Assembly (NCBI RefSeq): GCF_000152965.1
Contig: NZ_CH902583.1
Span: 741,343-805,342 of the forward strand
Length of the DNA: 64,000 bases
Direction of reading: 5' to 3'
From: Roseobacter sp. MED193
GTDB taxonomy: Bacteria > Pseudomonadota > Alphaproteobacteria > Rhodobacterales > Rhodobacteraceae
Part shown: positions 9,787 through 19,100 of the stretch, piece by piece
Position numbering within the stretch: position 1 is the first letter of the stretch
Layout: each line of letters opens with the position of its first letter
The notes under the pieces: generated by a model
What the model was told of the DNA's origin: nothing
Databases searched by the model: none
The model's input: the letters and a program-made list of their open reading frames with translations, nothing else
Position numbers and translations under genes: made by a program

Positions 9787-10818
9787 ATGGCACCACTGCC
9801 ACGGCTTTGTGAGGAGGCAGATCGTATTTGGGCTAAGGGTTTTCAACAAGTTATAACGCTTCGGCACCTGCGTGCACTTGTTTCTCTCTCAGACCTGAAA
9901 CTTCTAGCTCGGGTCTCCGAGGCGCTTGGGGTCACCCAGCCGGCTGTGTCGAAACAGATCGCAGAGCTGGAAAAAATCGTAGGCGTGCCCGTTGTTACGC
10001 GGGATCGCAACAGGCTGTACCTGACACCGATTGGGGTGCGGCTTGCAGAACACGCACGCCTCGCTCTGAGCCAGCTTGATCGTGCCGAATTTGATATCGA
10101 AGCCATGACAAGTGGGGTCACAGGATCTGTCTCCGTTGGCGTTGTCAGCTCGGTGGCCCCAACCCTGTTGCCTGGCACGATTGCCTTATTCAAACGCAGC
10201 ACACCTCAGGCAAACGTATCCGTCTCCGAAGGCCATTTCGTCGAACTCTTACCACAGCCTGAGGCAGGGGCACTGGATCTATTGATTGCGCGGATCTGGC
10301 AGCCAAAAGAACTGGGCGGGATCGACCAGATGACACTGTTTTCGGAACCCGTCGTCGTGGCTGGGCACGACCATCCGCCGGCGCAAGAAGTTGCTGTGGC
10401 CTGGGCAGATGTTGTGAACTATCCTTGGATCCTGCCACACCCTAATTCAGTTGCTCGACGGGCTGTCGACGCGCTGTTTGCGACCAATGGACTGGCGCCA
10501 CCCACCAATACAATAGCCTCTCTTTCGCAGGCGTTGAACCTTGAAATTCTGCAGGCGATGCCCGCGCTTGGCTTATTGCCGCTGCGGCTTGCACAGGCCC
10601 AGGCCAGGCGCGGAGCAATCGCGACGCTGCCACTAAGAGGCGGCTTCGCGAAGGGTTACCTGGCCCGTCAATCCGGCCTGACAGCCGATACACTCGGAAT
10701 ACCGATGGTTTGGATCTCCGTGGCCGTACCCCTCTCCATGATCATTATTCTGATCCACCTCTTTGCCCGTTGGGTGGGAGATCAGGTGACAGAAGACACC
10801 GCCTCCCAGCTCGACTGA
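9787..10818 (+). CDS. LysR-family regulator with a C-terminus replaced by a TRAP small-subunit (DctQ) tail
   Basis: Residues about 20-80 form a LysR winged helix-turn-helix (LKLLARVSEALGVTQPAVSKQ...). About 110-295 form a periplasmic-binding-like effector domain ending ATLPLRGGFAKGYLARQSGL. The last roughly 45 residues (from about 10680) do not look like LysR. TLGIPMVWISVAVPLSMIII is a hydrophobic helix of the kind that ends DctQ subunits, followed by a polar tail. This suggests a deletion that fused lysR to the 3' end of a dctQ. The start at 9787 follows AAGGAAGAG; a longer in-frame start at 9619 gives a non-LysR leader. Whether the chimera works, or is membrane-tethered, is unknown. Confidence 0.8.
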   Translation: MAPLPRLCEEADRIWAKGFQQVITLRHLRALVSLSDLKLLARVSEALGVTQPAVSKQIAELEKIVGVPVVTRDRNRLYLTPIGVRLAEHARLALSQLDRAEFDIEAMTSGVTGSVSVGVVSSVAPTLLPGTIALFKRSTPQANVSVSEGHFVELLPQPEAGALDLLIARIWQPKELGGIDQMTLFSEPVVVAGHDHPPAQEVAVAWADVVNYPWILPHPNSVARRAVDALFATNGLAPPTNTIASLSQALNLEILQAMPALGLLPLRLAQAQARRGAIATLPLRGGFAKGYLARQSGLTADTLGIPMVWISVAVPLSMIIILIHLFARWVGDQVTEDTASQLD

Positions 10819-10873
10819 GATTTCCAGATTTGTTCGTCCCTGCAAAGATCACGTCAGATTGCGCAAGACCGCC

Positions 10874-12607
10874 TTAGCGGTTTTGCGCCTTCCCCCCCTT
10901 CTTTCGGGACTGTAAGACGAAATCATGCACGTCATGAGGCGTCATGGGACGGGCTAGATAGAACCCCTGCACTTCATCGCAGCCCAGCGCCTTGACCACC
11001 TCATACTGCGCTTGGGTTTCGACCCCTTCTGCAATGGTTGCCTGTCCCAGCGCCTTAGCCATATTCGTCACAGCGCGCAGGATTTTCAGGCCAATATCAC
11101 CCTCTGAGCTATCGAGGATCAATGAACGATCAAGTTTCATCGATGTATAGGGCAACCGGGACAGCTGTGACAGGTTGGAGTAACCCGTGCCAAAGTCGTC
11201 GATTGCGATCCTGAAACCTGCGCCTCTCAGGCTGATCATTTGCTCCTGCGTCGTTTCAAAATCATCCATTGCTATGGTCTCAGTTATCTCGATTTCAACA
11301 AGACTGGCGTCAACCCCATGGCGTCTCAGAACTGAGGTCAGCCGCGATACAAGATCCGGCGCCGCAAACTCGGCTGGGGAAACATTGACAGAAACACTCA
11401 ACTCGAGCCCCTGGTCTTGCCATCTACGGCACTGCTGAACCGCTTTTTCGAACACGACCGCCCCGAGAATTGGGATCATCCCGGCCTGTTCTGCAATTGG
11501 CACAAAAACCGCCGGCGAAATATCCCCGCGCTCGGGGTGCGACCATCTTGCCAGCGCCTCGACGGCAACACAGTGCATGTCCGTTGTGGCAAATCTGGGC
11601 TGGTAGGCCAGAACGATCTCGTCGTTCTCCAGGGCGCGCCTGAGGTCTCTTTCTACATCACGACGGTCCTGCCATTTGGCCCGCAAAACCGGGCTAGTGG
11701 CGACCAAACGATTGCGGCCATTGCGCTTTGCCTCGTACATGGCGAGATCCGCCATATTCAACAGCTCTTCCGGGGTAACAGCATCTTCAGGATAATTGGC
11801 CAAACCAATACTGGCGCCAATGTGGACTGTCGCTTCGCTGATCTGAAAGGGTTCCGCCAGGCCTTCGAGGATGTTTGAAGCAAGCGCCTCTGGGTCCCCC
11901 GTTTCCGGCGGCAGCAGAACCACAAACTCATCACCGGAAACACGGGCTAAAACGATGTCATTGGGCACCTCGTCACATAGCTCTCCCGTCGGGGACATGC
12001 AGGTTTCCAACTCTTCCAATGACCGGCCCAGCGCAGAAGCGATGCGTTGGCTTACACCACGCAACAGATCATCCCCTGCTTCGTGACCATGAAGATCATT
12101 CACACGCTTGAAACCGTCCAGATCAATGAAGAGAACGGTTGAGGCATCGACAAGAGGCGCTTGGGTCAAGCGGCTCAACAGATGGAAAATCACCGCCCGG
12201 TTTGGAAGGCCTGTGACCCCATCCGCATAGGCCAGAACATTCATTCGCAAAATGTTGCTGTTGAGCCGCCCCACCATCTTGCGGAAACTGTCAGCCAGAC
12301 CGCCGACCTCGCAGGCACAATCAACGTCAACGGCGGCATTGAAGTCGCCGGAAACAAGTGCCTCTGTACTGCGCCGCAAGGCCAAGATCTGCCCTGTCAA
12401 CTTATGCGCTGCAAGAACTGTAACCAATCCTGGAAGCAGTACCGCAGCAGCAATGGCCAGCCCAAGCCAGCCATTGCTTAGCTCCGCTCGAACCGCCTGC
12501 AGAAGACCCGCAATCGCCAGCCCCCCCATCACTACGGCCATCAGCCCAAATCGCACCGGGATGCTGTTCAGCCCTCGTTCTTTGGCAAACACCAGCACAC
12601 ACTCCAT
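10874..12607 (-). CDS. Membrane GGDEF-EAL protein (c-di-GMP turnover)
   Basis: A 577-residue protein with two transmembrane helices (about 17-37 and 47-67) and a HAMP-like linker (about 68-120). A GGDEF domain (about 125-300) and an EAL domain (about 315-565) follow. The cyclase motif is SGDEF (224-228) instead of GGDEF. The EAL domain keeps its catalytic signature: EAL at 350-352, EITET, IDDFGTGYSNL, KLDRSLI and EGVETQ. It is probably a phosphodiesterase; activity of the GGDEF half is uncertain because S for the first G is unusual. There is no periplasmic sensor domain of any size. It converges on the LysR gene (55-bp gap). Confidence 0.9.
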   Translation of the reverse strand: MECVLVFAKERGLNSIPVRFGLMAVVMGGLAIAGLLQAVRAELSNGWLGLAIAAAVLLPGLVTVLAAHKLTGQILALRRSTEALVSGDFNAAVDVDCACEVGGLADSFRKMVGRLNSNILRMNVLAYADGVTGLPNRAVIFHLLSRLTQAPLVDASTVLFIDLDGFKRVNDLHGHEAGDDLLRGVSQRIASALGRSLEELETCMSPTGELCDEVPNDIVLARVSGDEFVVLLPPETGDPEALASNILEGLAEPFQISEATVHIGASIGLANYPEDAVTPEELLNMADLAMYEAKRNGRNRLVATSPVLRAKWQDRRDVERDLRRALENDEIVLAYQPRFATTDMHCVAVEALARWSHPERGDISPAVFVPIAEQAGMIPILGAVVFEKAVQQCRRWQDQGLELSVSVNVSPAEFAAPDLVSRLTSVLRRHGVDASLVEIEITETIAMDDFETTQEQMISLRGAGFRIAIDDFGTGYSNLSQLSRLPYTSMKLDRSLILDSSEGDIGLKILRAVTNMAKALGQATIAEGVETQAQYEVVKALGCDEVQGFYLARPMTPHDVHDFVLQSRKKGGKAQNR

Positions 12608-12881
12608 AAAACATTCGTCAAGTTTCTACGCTGCCGGCAGTTAAAAATCGTTTCATCGATTTTATTAATTCCTTACAATTGGCCGTAAATTCCGTAAAAG
12701 AGCATTCCGCACGAGCAGAAACCGCGCGCCGCCAACAGCAAAGGTCCGGCGTGTTCTGCGCGCTACGTCAAGGGGCCAAACCTCACCGAGGGAGGTCAGG
12801 CTTGCTCAGATCCCATCACAGGCGATGTGCAGCAATCTGTATTTTATCCGCGCAGCGAACTGATTACGCCCCTGCTATGTG

Positions 12882-14222
12882 CTATCTCGCCATAAGGTAC
12901 TCGGCCACGGCCTGATAGGCGGGCAACGAGGTCGGATCGATGAAGCCGTTTTGCGCCTGCGGGAAGGAGGCCAAACGCACAAGCACCATCTCAGCCGTGG
13001 GATCGACATAGATCGTCTGGCCGTGCACCCCTCTTGCGGCATAGGCCCCGTGGTCATTGTGGAAGACCCACCACTGGCTGGTGTAGCTGCCCGCACCAAA
13101 AGTGGGGAAGCCCTCGCCGAACTTTGAGCGATCGCCTCCTGCACGGATTTTTTCTACTACTTTGGCCGGGAACAGGCGCTGCCCATTCAGCCTGCCCTCG
13201 TTCAGCATCAGCTGTCCCAGACGGCCCAGGTCACGCAGCCCCGCAGTAATGCCGCCACCTGCGAAAGGCACCCCCTTGCCGTCGACGGTCTGATAAGCAT
13301 CCTGTTCCACCCCCATCCGGCGCCACAGGCGATCAGAGGCAAGTTCGGTGACCGATTTCCCCGACACCCGGCTGATGATCCAACCCAACATATCGGAGTT
13401 GATGGTCTTATAGTGGAACTCCGTGCCGTGTTTGCCCTCGCCCTCCACCTGTTGCAGGTATTCCCAATAGCCGTTTGGTCCCTCGTAATCCGCAGGTTTG
13501 GGCAATGGACTGGCGGCAGCGGAATAGAGCCAGATATCGGCGTTAGGATCGGCGTAATCCTCGGAGTATTTCACCCCCGTGGTCATATCCATGACCTGCC
13601 GCACGGTGGCCGACGCAAAGGCGCTATCGCCGATCTCAGGCACCACCTCACGCACCAGTGCCCCATCGTCAAGCAGACCTTCCGCCACCATGATCTCAGC
13701 CAAGAGCCCGGTAAAGGATTTGGTCATCGACATAATGGCGTGTTTGCCGTCTTCCTCAAGGCAGCCGAAATAGCGCTCATAGACGACCTCGCCCCTGTGC
13801 ATGATCAACATGCCGTCGGTGTAATTGGCGTAGAGCGACTGCTCCCAAGTCATCTGTGCTTCGCTGCTTTGCGGAGTGAAGGTGAGCGCGTCGATCTGCG
13901 ACCTAAACTCGGCGAAGTCGGACGGAGACGGGTAGCTCAGTGGCACAGGCGCTCCGATACCGCGGCTGATCTCTTCAGTCGGGAGGAATTCACGCAAGTG
14001 GCAGACAGACCAGCGCAGCCGGGGAAAGCTGAAATAGTGGCTGTCAGGCTGCGTGATAATCTTGTCAGGCGGCGGCGGGAAACCCTGCATCCAGCCCATG
14101 ACATTGGGGTCTGACTCCTGCGCCGAAAGCGGCACGGTTTGCGCCTGTGCGCCCATTGCCAGGCCCAGCGCAATCACGCCCCCCATTGTCCCCGAGAAGA
14201 GCTTAGAAGTTAACAACGACAT
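12882..14222 (-). CDS. Secreted serine hydrolase of the class C beta-lactamase/DD-peptidase fold
   Basis: A 446-residue protein with a signal peptide (residues 1-27, cut near AQA). The beta-lactamase-like domain has the catalytic S165-x-x-K168 (SMTK) and a downstream Tyr motif (HYKTINSD). Relatives include esterases, 6-aminohexanoate-dimer hydrolases and DD-peptidases; the substrate cannot be told from sequence. Its start lies 20 bp inside the end of the upstream porin gene on the same strand, so the two are probably co-translated. That suggests the porin brings in, or shares, its substrate. Confidence 0.85.
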   Translation of the reverse strand: MSLLTSKLFSGTMGGVIALGLAMGAQAQTVPLSAQESDPNVMGWMQGFPPPPDKIITQPDSHYFSFPRLRWSVCHLREFLPTEEISRGIGAPVPLSYPSPSDFAEFRSQIDALTFTPQSSEAQMTWEQSLYANYTDGMLIMHRGEVVYERYFGCLEEDGKHAIMSMTKSFTGLLAEIMVAEGLLDDGALVREVVPEIGDSAFASATVRQVMDMTTGVKYSEDYADPNADIWLYSAAASPLPKPADYEGPNGYWEYLQQVEGEGKHGTEFHYKTINSDMLGWIISRVSGKSVTELASDRLWRRMGVEQDAYQTVDGKGVPFAGGGITAGLRDLGRLGQLMLNEGRLNGQRLFPAKVVEKIRAGGDRSKFGEGFPTFGAGSYTSQWWVFHNDHGAYAARGVHGQTIYVDPTAEMVLVRLASFPQAQNGFIDPTSLPAYQAVAEYLMAR

Positions 14223-15639
14223 TGATGAATCCCCCTGTCCACGGATCAGCGTTTGCGCCGATGACCCTGTCTATCCCCGTACCCGGGAAGGAAACCGAAA
14301 CCCCGGCCGAGAGATAGGTATTGCGATTTATGATATGGCTGTATTCGAGAAACAAATCATCAGAGAGATGGCTGTCCGTAACACCGGACACAACGTTGCC
14401 ATTCACGTTCACCCGCGTCGCCTGCCCAAACTGGACGGGGCTGTTTAACTCATTTGCTCGGATATGGGCATATCGAAGCGTCCAGGTATCCTGTGGCCTT
14501 GGCTGGACACGCAGCGCCAGGGTCAGCGCGTTCACGTTCGAATTGATGAAGGTCGATGCGGATTTCGATCCTGTGGCCCAGGCACTGGGGCTTCCCTGAT
14601 AGTACAGCGGATCGAACCGTTCGAGCTTGGTGGTATTGGGGTCGTCCCCGGAAAAGCTCTGATAGCCTAGGGTGAGGTTGGGCGACCAGGGCAACTGCAC
14701 AAAATCATATCCAGCTGTTATCCGTCCAGCCCAGGCCTCCATGTCGATCCTTTTGTTCCATTGATAAGCGACTTCCCCAGAAAAGGTCCAATTCTTCAAG
14801 CCAGCCGTCAGGGGATTGTTTTTGCCGTAGAGGCCGAGCGTACGCGTCCCCTCCCGCGCCCCCGGCGTTACCGTTGGCGGACCAATTCCACCTGGTGCAG
14901 CCTGGGGGTAAGGCGAGTCGGACTGCAACACCTCAACATATGTCGCGCCCAGATAGCCTCCCGCCGGATCGTCATAGCGTAGATCCATGCCCGCCAGCTC
15001 GTTGTTGCCATCCGTCGATGGCAATTCGTTGGGATCAAGAAAGAAGGCGGTCCCGCTAAAACCCCCAAGGGAGAGTTCTCCGATAGCGGCACGTTCCCAG
15101 GCCTTGCGCGGACCGAGCTTCAACGCCCCCCGTTCGAACCCGCTGGTTGCGCCATTTGAAATCAGCATACCCGTGCCGAGGGTCAATTCTCGCGCGCCAA
15201 GAGACAGATCATAGCTACCCTTGGACCTAAAATCGCCACGGATGGCAAGATAGGCCTCTTCCAGTGTCGTTGCCCCCGTGTCGCCCGTATCAAAGGCGTC
15301 GGTCCCCCAGCTATACGAAGAAACCGCTGAGAGCTTACCATAGACAACCGCGCCAGCGTCGAGCTGGTACTCAAAACTGACTCCAGGCTTAATGTAGCCT
15401 TCTAGCCAGCTTGTGTCGGGATCGAAACCGCTGCCAGGAGCGGTTGTCACCGCGAGATCCCAGAACAGGTTGCCTTCTGCCACTGCGTTTAGGCCAACCT
15501 GTAGGTGTCCCCGTATAGTCAGCGCATCTTGTTGGCGGATCAGCATTGGATCGCGATCCTGGGCCGGTGCCAAATCTGGTACCAAGGTCACACCGCAGAC
15601 AGAGGCGACGACAAGAGGTAACCTGCACGGAAATTCCAT
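14203..15639 (-). CDS. Outer-membrane beta-barrel protein (alginate-export/porin-like)
   Basis: A 478-residue protein with a signal peptide (MEFPCRLPLVVASVCGVTLV, cut near PAQA-D). Alternating amphipathic strands run to a C-terminal aromatic residue (VVNF), the usual signature of an outer-membrane barrel. Features such as TTLEEAYLAIRGDF recall alginate-export-type barrels. The ATG at 15639 is preferred because GGGAGG lies 7 bp before it and the signal peptide follows directly; an in-frame start 105 bp upstream lacks both. It is co-directional with and overlaps the serine hydrolase. The cargo is unknown; simple uptake porin is an alternative. Confidence 0.78.
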   Translation of the reverse strand: MEFPCRLPLVVASVCGVTLVPDLAPAQDRDPMLIRQQDALTIRGHLQVGLNAVAEGNLFWDLAVTTAPGSGFDPDTSWLEGYIKPGVSFEYQLDAGAVVYGKLSAVSSYSWGTDAFDTGDTGATTLEEAYLAIRGDFRSKGSYDLSLGARELTLGTGMLISNGATSGFERGALKLGPRKAWERAAIGELSLGGFSGTAFFLDPNELPSTDGNNELAGMDLRYDDPAGGYLGATYVEVLQSDSPYPQAAPGGIGPPTVTPGAREGTRTLGLYGKNNPLTAGLKNWTFSGEVAYQWNKRIDMEAWAGRITAGYDFVQLPWSPNLTLGYQSFSGDDPNTTKLERFDPLYYQGSPSAWATGSKSASTFINSNVNALTLALRVQPRPQDTWTLRYAHIRANELNSPVQFGQATRVNVNGNVVSGVTDSHLSDDLFLEYSHIINRNTYLSAGVSVSFPGTGIDRVIGANADPWTGGFINVVVNF

Positions 15640-16118
15640 TGGCGCCTCCCATTCCAAAAGAATTCTCTCGCAGCGAGGGTAGCTGGAATGCCTCAAAAGG
15701 CCAGTATTCTTTTCTCTCCATTCTTGCTGCGTCCCAAAGACCAAAGCGCCACGCCCTGCGAAACCCGCAGCGCGAACTATACAGTTTGCAAACGCTAGCT
15801 GTGGTTCTTAGGGACTGGCCCTGTGTTGGCGCCACCAGGCAGGACTTTGAGCCACCATCACTCGCAGGGCGGTCGTCCTAGGCTGGCTCCGGGACCAGCA
15901 ACGTGATCCGCGCCAGACCTTATCCCATGCCACCTGCGGCGCGAAGGGATGCGTAAACAAGCGGCATTGTTGCAAAACAAACGCCTCAATTTCAGAAAGA
16001 TCCACAGTTGTCGCAAAAGTAGATGGCCTGAATCGGTGATAGACCTGCATGATCGCAAAAAGCGGGGAAGCAACGGTTAAGACCAACACCCTGACCAAGA
16101 TATGTGAGTTTACGTTCC
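15640..16118. other. 479-bp divergent promoter region between the porin and the phosphorylase
   Basis: It holds the start regions of two divergent units. I see no gene I can support; the reading frames here lack ribosome-binding sites and resemble nothing known to me. No strong palindrome was found. Confidence 0.4.
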
Positions 16119-17867
16119 ATGAAAGAGCACGCAGGTTCGATTGGCCCAAAACTATCGGGTTTTCTCAAGCAGATATACCCTGAGCTCGACGGTGACATTC
16201 TGTCCAGCATGGTCATCGAAGCCTTCTGGCCCGAAGGGACTGTCAGGCGCAAACGAGGGCGGGTTCCCGGCAATACCCTTTGGACGCAAAAAGACGCGCT
16301 ACTGATCACCTATGGAAACTCAATCATCGACGGAGCCCATAAACCGTTGGATTTGCTTTCGGATTTTTTGGAAACCTATCTGGAGGGCACGCTCAATGCA
16401 GTGCATATATTGCCCTTCTTTCCCTATACTTCCGACGATGGGTTTGCCGTATCCGATTTTCGCGCGGTCAATCCGCAACTCGGGGATTGGCCAGACATCA
16501 ACCGCATTGCCAGTGAATTCATGCTGATGTCGGATCTGGTTCTAAACCACGTGTCGAGCCAGGGAAGCTGGTTCAATGCCTATCGCCAGGGCCAAGCCCC
16601 TTACGACAAATTTTTCTTTGAGGCCTCGCCCGAGGATGATCTGCGTGACGTGGTGCGCCCCCGCACAACCCCGCTGTTGCAAGAGGTCGATACAAGCATG
16701 GGCCCGCGCCATGTCTGGTGCACCTTTAGCCATGACCAGATTGACCTGGATTTTCGCAATCCAGAAGTCTTGCTAGAATTTCTGCGCATCATCCGTCTGC
16801 ATGTGGACAATGGAGTTCAAATCATTCGCCTCGATGCAGTCGCGTTTTTATGGAAAGAGGCCGGCACCCCATCTATCCATCTGCCGCAAACACATGCGGT
16901 GATCAAACTCATGCGGCTGCTATGTGATTTTGCCACGGAGAAGGTGATCCTGCTGACGGAAACCAATGTGCCAAAGGCCGAAAACCTAAGCTACTTTGGC
17001 AAGGGTGACGAAGCGCATGCGATCTACAACTTTCCCCTTCCGCCGCTCATTCTACACGCCATGATGTCTGGAAACGCAGAGTTCTTGCGGCGCTGGCAGC
17101 GTGCCATGCCCCCTGCCCCTATGGGATGTGCCTATTTGAACTTCACCGCGAGCCATGATGGCATTGGCATGCGCCCCGCAGAAGGGTTGTTGCCAGAACA
17201 CGAAAAGCAACGGGTGATTGATACGGTCACAGATCTGGGCGGTTTGGTGTCCATGCGCACACTGCCCGATGGCAGCGAAAGCCCCTATGAGTTGAATACG
17301 ACTTTCTACGACGCGATGTCTCGGACCTTCAAAGGGACCGATAGCTATCATCATGCGCGCTTCATCTGCTCGCAGACGATCGTCATGTCGCTGGAAGGCA
17401 TACCGGCGTTCTACATTCACGCAATGCTTGCCACGCCAAACGATCATGATGGCGTCGAATACCGCGGCATGAACCGCGCAATCAACCGCCACCGTTGGGA
17501 TTACCCGGTTTTGCGCGACCGTCTGGCTGACCCCAGCACAGACCAGGCCCGCGTCATGTCCGACCTGTCTATGCGCTTGCAAATCCGCAAGAAACAGGCA
17601 GCCTTTCACCCCAACGCGACGCAGTTCACGGTCAATATGGGGGATGACCGTATATTTGGTATCTGGCGCCAAAGCCTCGATCGTGGCCAGTCGATTTTTG
17701 CTTTGCACAATGTCTCGGACGCCGCCGTTAAGGTCTCAGCAGCAGATCTCAATCTGATTGAGGATCAGGTTTGGACCGACCTCCTGAGCGATACCGTCAT
17801 TGACACCACCGCCCCTGAGATCACTGTCGCCCCCTATCAGTGCCTGTGGATCACCAACCGCAACTAG
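16119..17867 (+). CDS. GH13_18 sugar phosphorylase, probably glucosylglycerate phosphorylase
   Basis: A 582-residue member of the sucrose-phosphorylase subfamily of glycoside hydrolase family 13. Visible parts are a (beta/alpha)8 barrel with the nucleophile region IIRLDAVAF, the acid/base region LLTETNVP and the HD of NFTASHDGIG. The subfamily uses phosphate to split a glucoside, releasing glucose 1-phosphate. Because it meets gpgS and its phosphatase tail to tail, glucosylglycerate is the likeliest substrate; sucrose is the alternative. Its TAG shares a CTAG with the stop of gpgS. The start is uncertain: ATG 16119 with GTGAG upstream, or GTG 16104. Confidence 0.85.
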   Translation: MKEHAGSIGPKLSGFLKQIYPELDGDILSSMVIEAFWPEGTVRRKRGRVPGNTLWTQKDALLITYGNSIIDGAHKPLDLLSDFLETYLEGTLNAVHILPFFPYTSDDGFAVSDFRAVNPQLGDWPDINRIASEFMLMSDLVLNHVSSQGSWFNAYRQGQAPYDKFFFEASPEDDLRDVVRPRTTPLLQEVDTSMGPRHVWCTFSHDQIDLDFRNPEVLLEFLRIIRLHVDNGVQIIRLDAVAFLWKEAGTPSIHLPQTHAVIKLMRLLCDFATEKVILLTETNVPKAENLSYFGKGDEAHAIYNFPLPPLILHAMMSGNAEFLRRWQRAMPPAPMGCAYLNFTASHDGIGMRPAEGLLPEHEKQRVIDTVTDLGGLVSMRTLPDGSESPYELNTTFYDAMSRTFKGTDSYHHARFICSQTIVMSLEGIPAFYIHAMLATPNDHDGVEYRGMNRAINRHRWDYPVLRDRLADPSTDQARVMSDLSMRLQIRKKQAAFHPNATQFTVNMGDDRIFGIWRQSLDRGQSIFALHNVSDAAVKVSAADLNLIEDQVWTDLLSDTVIDTTAPEITVAPYQCLWITNRN

Positions 17868-19084
17868 ACATACTCCGCCTCATCCGCAGCAGCTGCAGCG
17901 TGGAGTTTAGACAGGAAGTCTGGGTCAGCAGAATGGACCCGGTTCCAGGTGGGAATGAAGGGGGTTTCGTGTGGGTTGTCCAAAAAGAACTGCCCCGCGC
18001 GCATAATGTTCTCGGCAAACAGCTCGATTGCGCGCTCTTCTTTGTGACGATCAATGCTAAGGCCATTCATCTTCGCATCGCTGTAATAGGCTTCGAGCAC
18101 GTCCAAAGCGCTGCGATAATAGGTTGCTTTGAGGGTGCGAAACACATTGGGGGTGAACACGGTACCGTCTGCAGCAAGTTTGCGGAAAATTGCCTTGCAA
18201 ATATCCGTGGACATCCGATTGAGCCCTGAGTTGGCATCCTCTTCCCCCATGTCCTGATGCTTGTGATCATATTGATCAGCGATCTCCACTTGGCAGACTG
18301 CTTGCGATGCCAGGTTGCGCCAGGCTTCGGACAGAATGCCGATCTCCAGCCCCCAGTCTGATGGAATGCGCAGGTCCGGCAGGATCGAGGTCCGCATGGC
18401 AAACTCACCGGACAAGGGGTAGCGGAAACTGCGCAGATAGTCGATGTAATCGCGGTCTCCAACCACCTTTTTAAGCGCAATTAGCAGCGGGCTCACCAAG
18501 AGCCGGGACACACGACCATTCAGGCGATCTTGTCCAACACGGGCGTAGTAACCTTTTGCAAGCTGATAGGGAAAACTCACGTTCGCAACCGGATACACCA
18601 GACGCGCCAGCAGTTCGTTTGTATAGGTCAGGATATCACAGTCATGAATGGCCATGACTGCGCTGTCTTGGCATGAAATCAGATAGCCCATCGCGGTCCA
18701 GACATTTTTGCCCTTCCCCGGCTCAGAGGGAGCCAATCCCATTTCAACAAGCTTGCTGCCCAACTCAAGCATTCTGGGGCTGTCGTTCCAAATCACGATA
18801 TGGTTCTGGTTCAACCCTTTAAAGAACGCCTTCGCGTGACGGTATTGAGCCTCATCAGCGCGGTCTAACCCGATGATGATACGATGCAGATAGGGAACCT
18901 TTGCCAGTTCGTCCAAAATTTTTGGCATCGCGTCTGTTTCCAGTTCAGAATACAGACAGGGCAAAACAAGAGAAATATTGCGGTTCGCTGCAAAGCTTTC
19001 CAACTCATAGGTCAGTTCGTCAACCGAGCGTGTTCGCAGATTGTGAAGGGTTGTGATGTTTCCGTTTTGATGGAAGTCCGCCAT
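17864..19084 (-). CDS. gpgS: Glucosyl-3-phosphoglycerate synthase
   Basis: A 406-residue GT-A glycosyltransferase of family 81. It transfers glucose from a nucleotide sugar to 3-phosphoglycerate, the first step to the compatible solute glucosylglycerate. It has NISLVLPCLYSE near the N-terminus, the metal-binding AIHDCDILTY (DxD-like), the conserved GEFAM and a late DWGLEIG. The start is supported by GAGGGTG 8 bp upstream. It lies 16 bp downstream of the phosphatase gene on the same strand, so the two form an operon. The mannosyl analogue (MpgS) is an alternative, but the sequence pattern and the neighbouring GH13_18 enzyme fit GpgS better. Confidence 0.88.
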   Translation of the reverse strand: MADFHQNGNITTLHNLRTRSVDELTYELESFAANRNISLVLPCLYSELETDAMPKILDELAKVPYLHRIIIGLDRADEAQYRHAKAFFKGLNQNHIVIWNDSPRMLELGSKLVEMGLAPSEPGKGKNVWTAMGYLISCQDSAVMAIHDCDILTYTNELLARLVYPVANVSFPYQLAKGYYARVGQDRLNGRVSRLLVSPLLIALKKVVGDRDYIDYLRSFRYPLSGEFAMRTSILPDLRIPSDWGLEIGILSEAWRNLASQAVCQVEIADQYDHKHQDMGEEDANSGLNRMSTDICKAIFRKLAADGTVFTPNVFRTLKATYYRSALDVLEAYYSDAKMNGLSIDRHKEERAIELFAENIMRAGQFFLDNPHETPFIPTWNRVHSADPDFLSKLHAAAAADEAEYV

Positions 19085-19100
19085 AGTTTTTCACCCTCTA

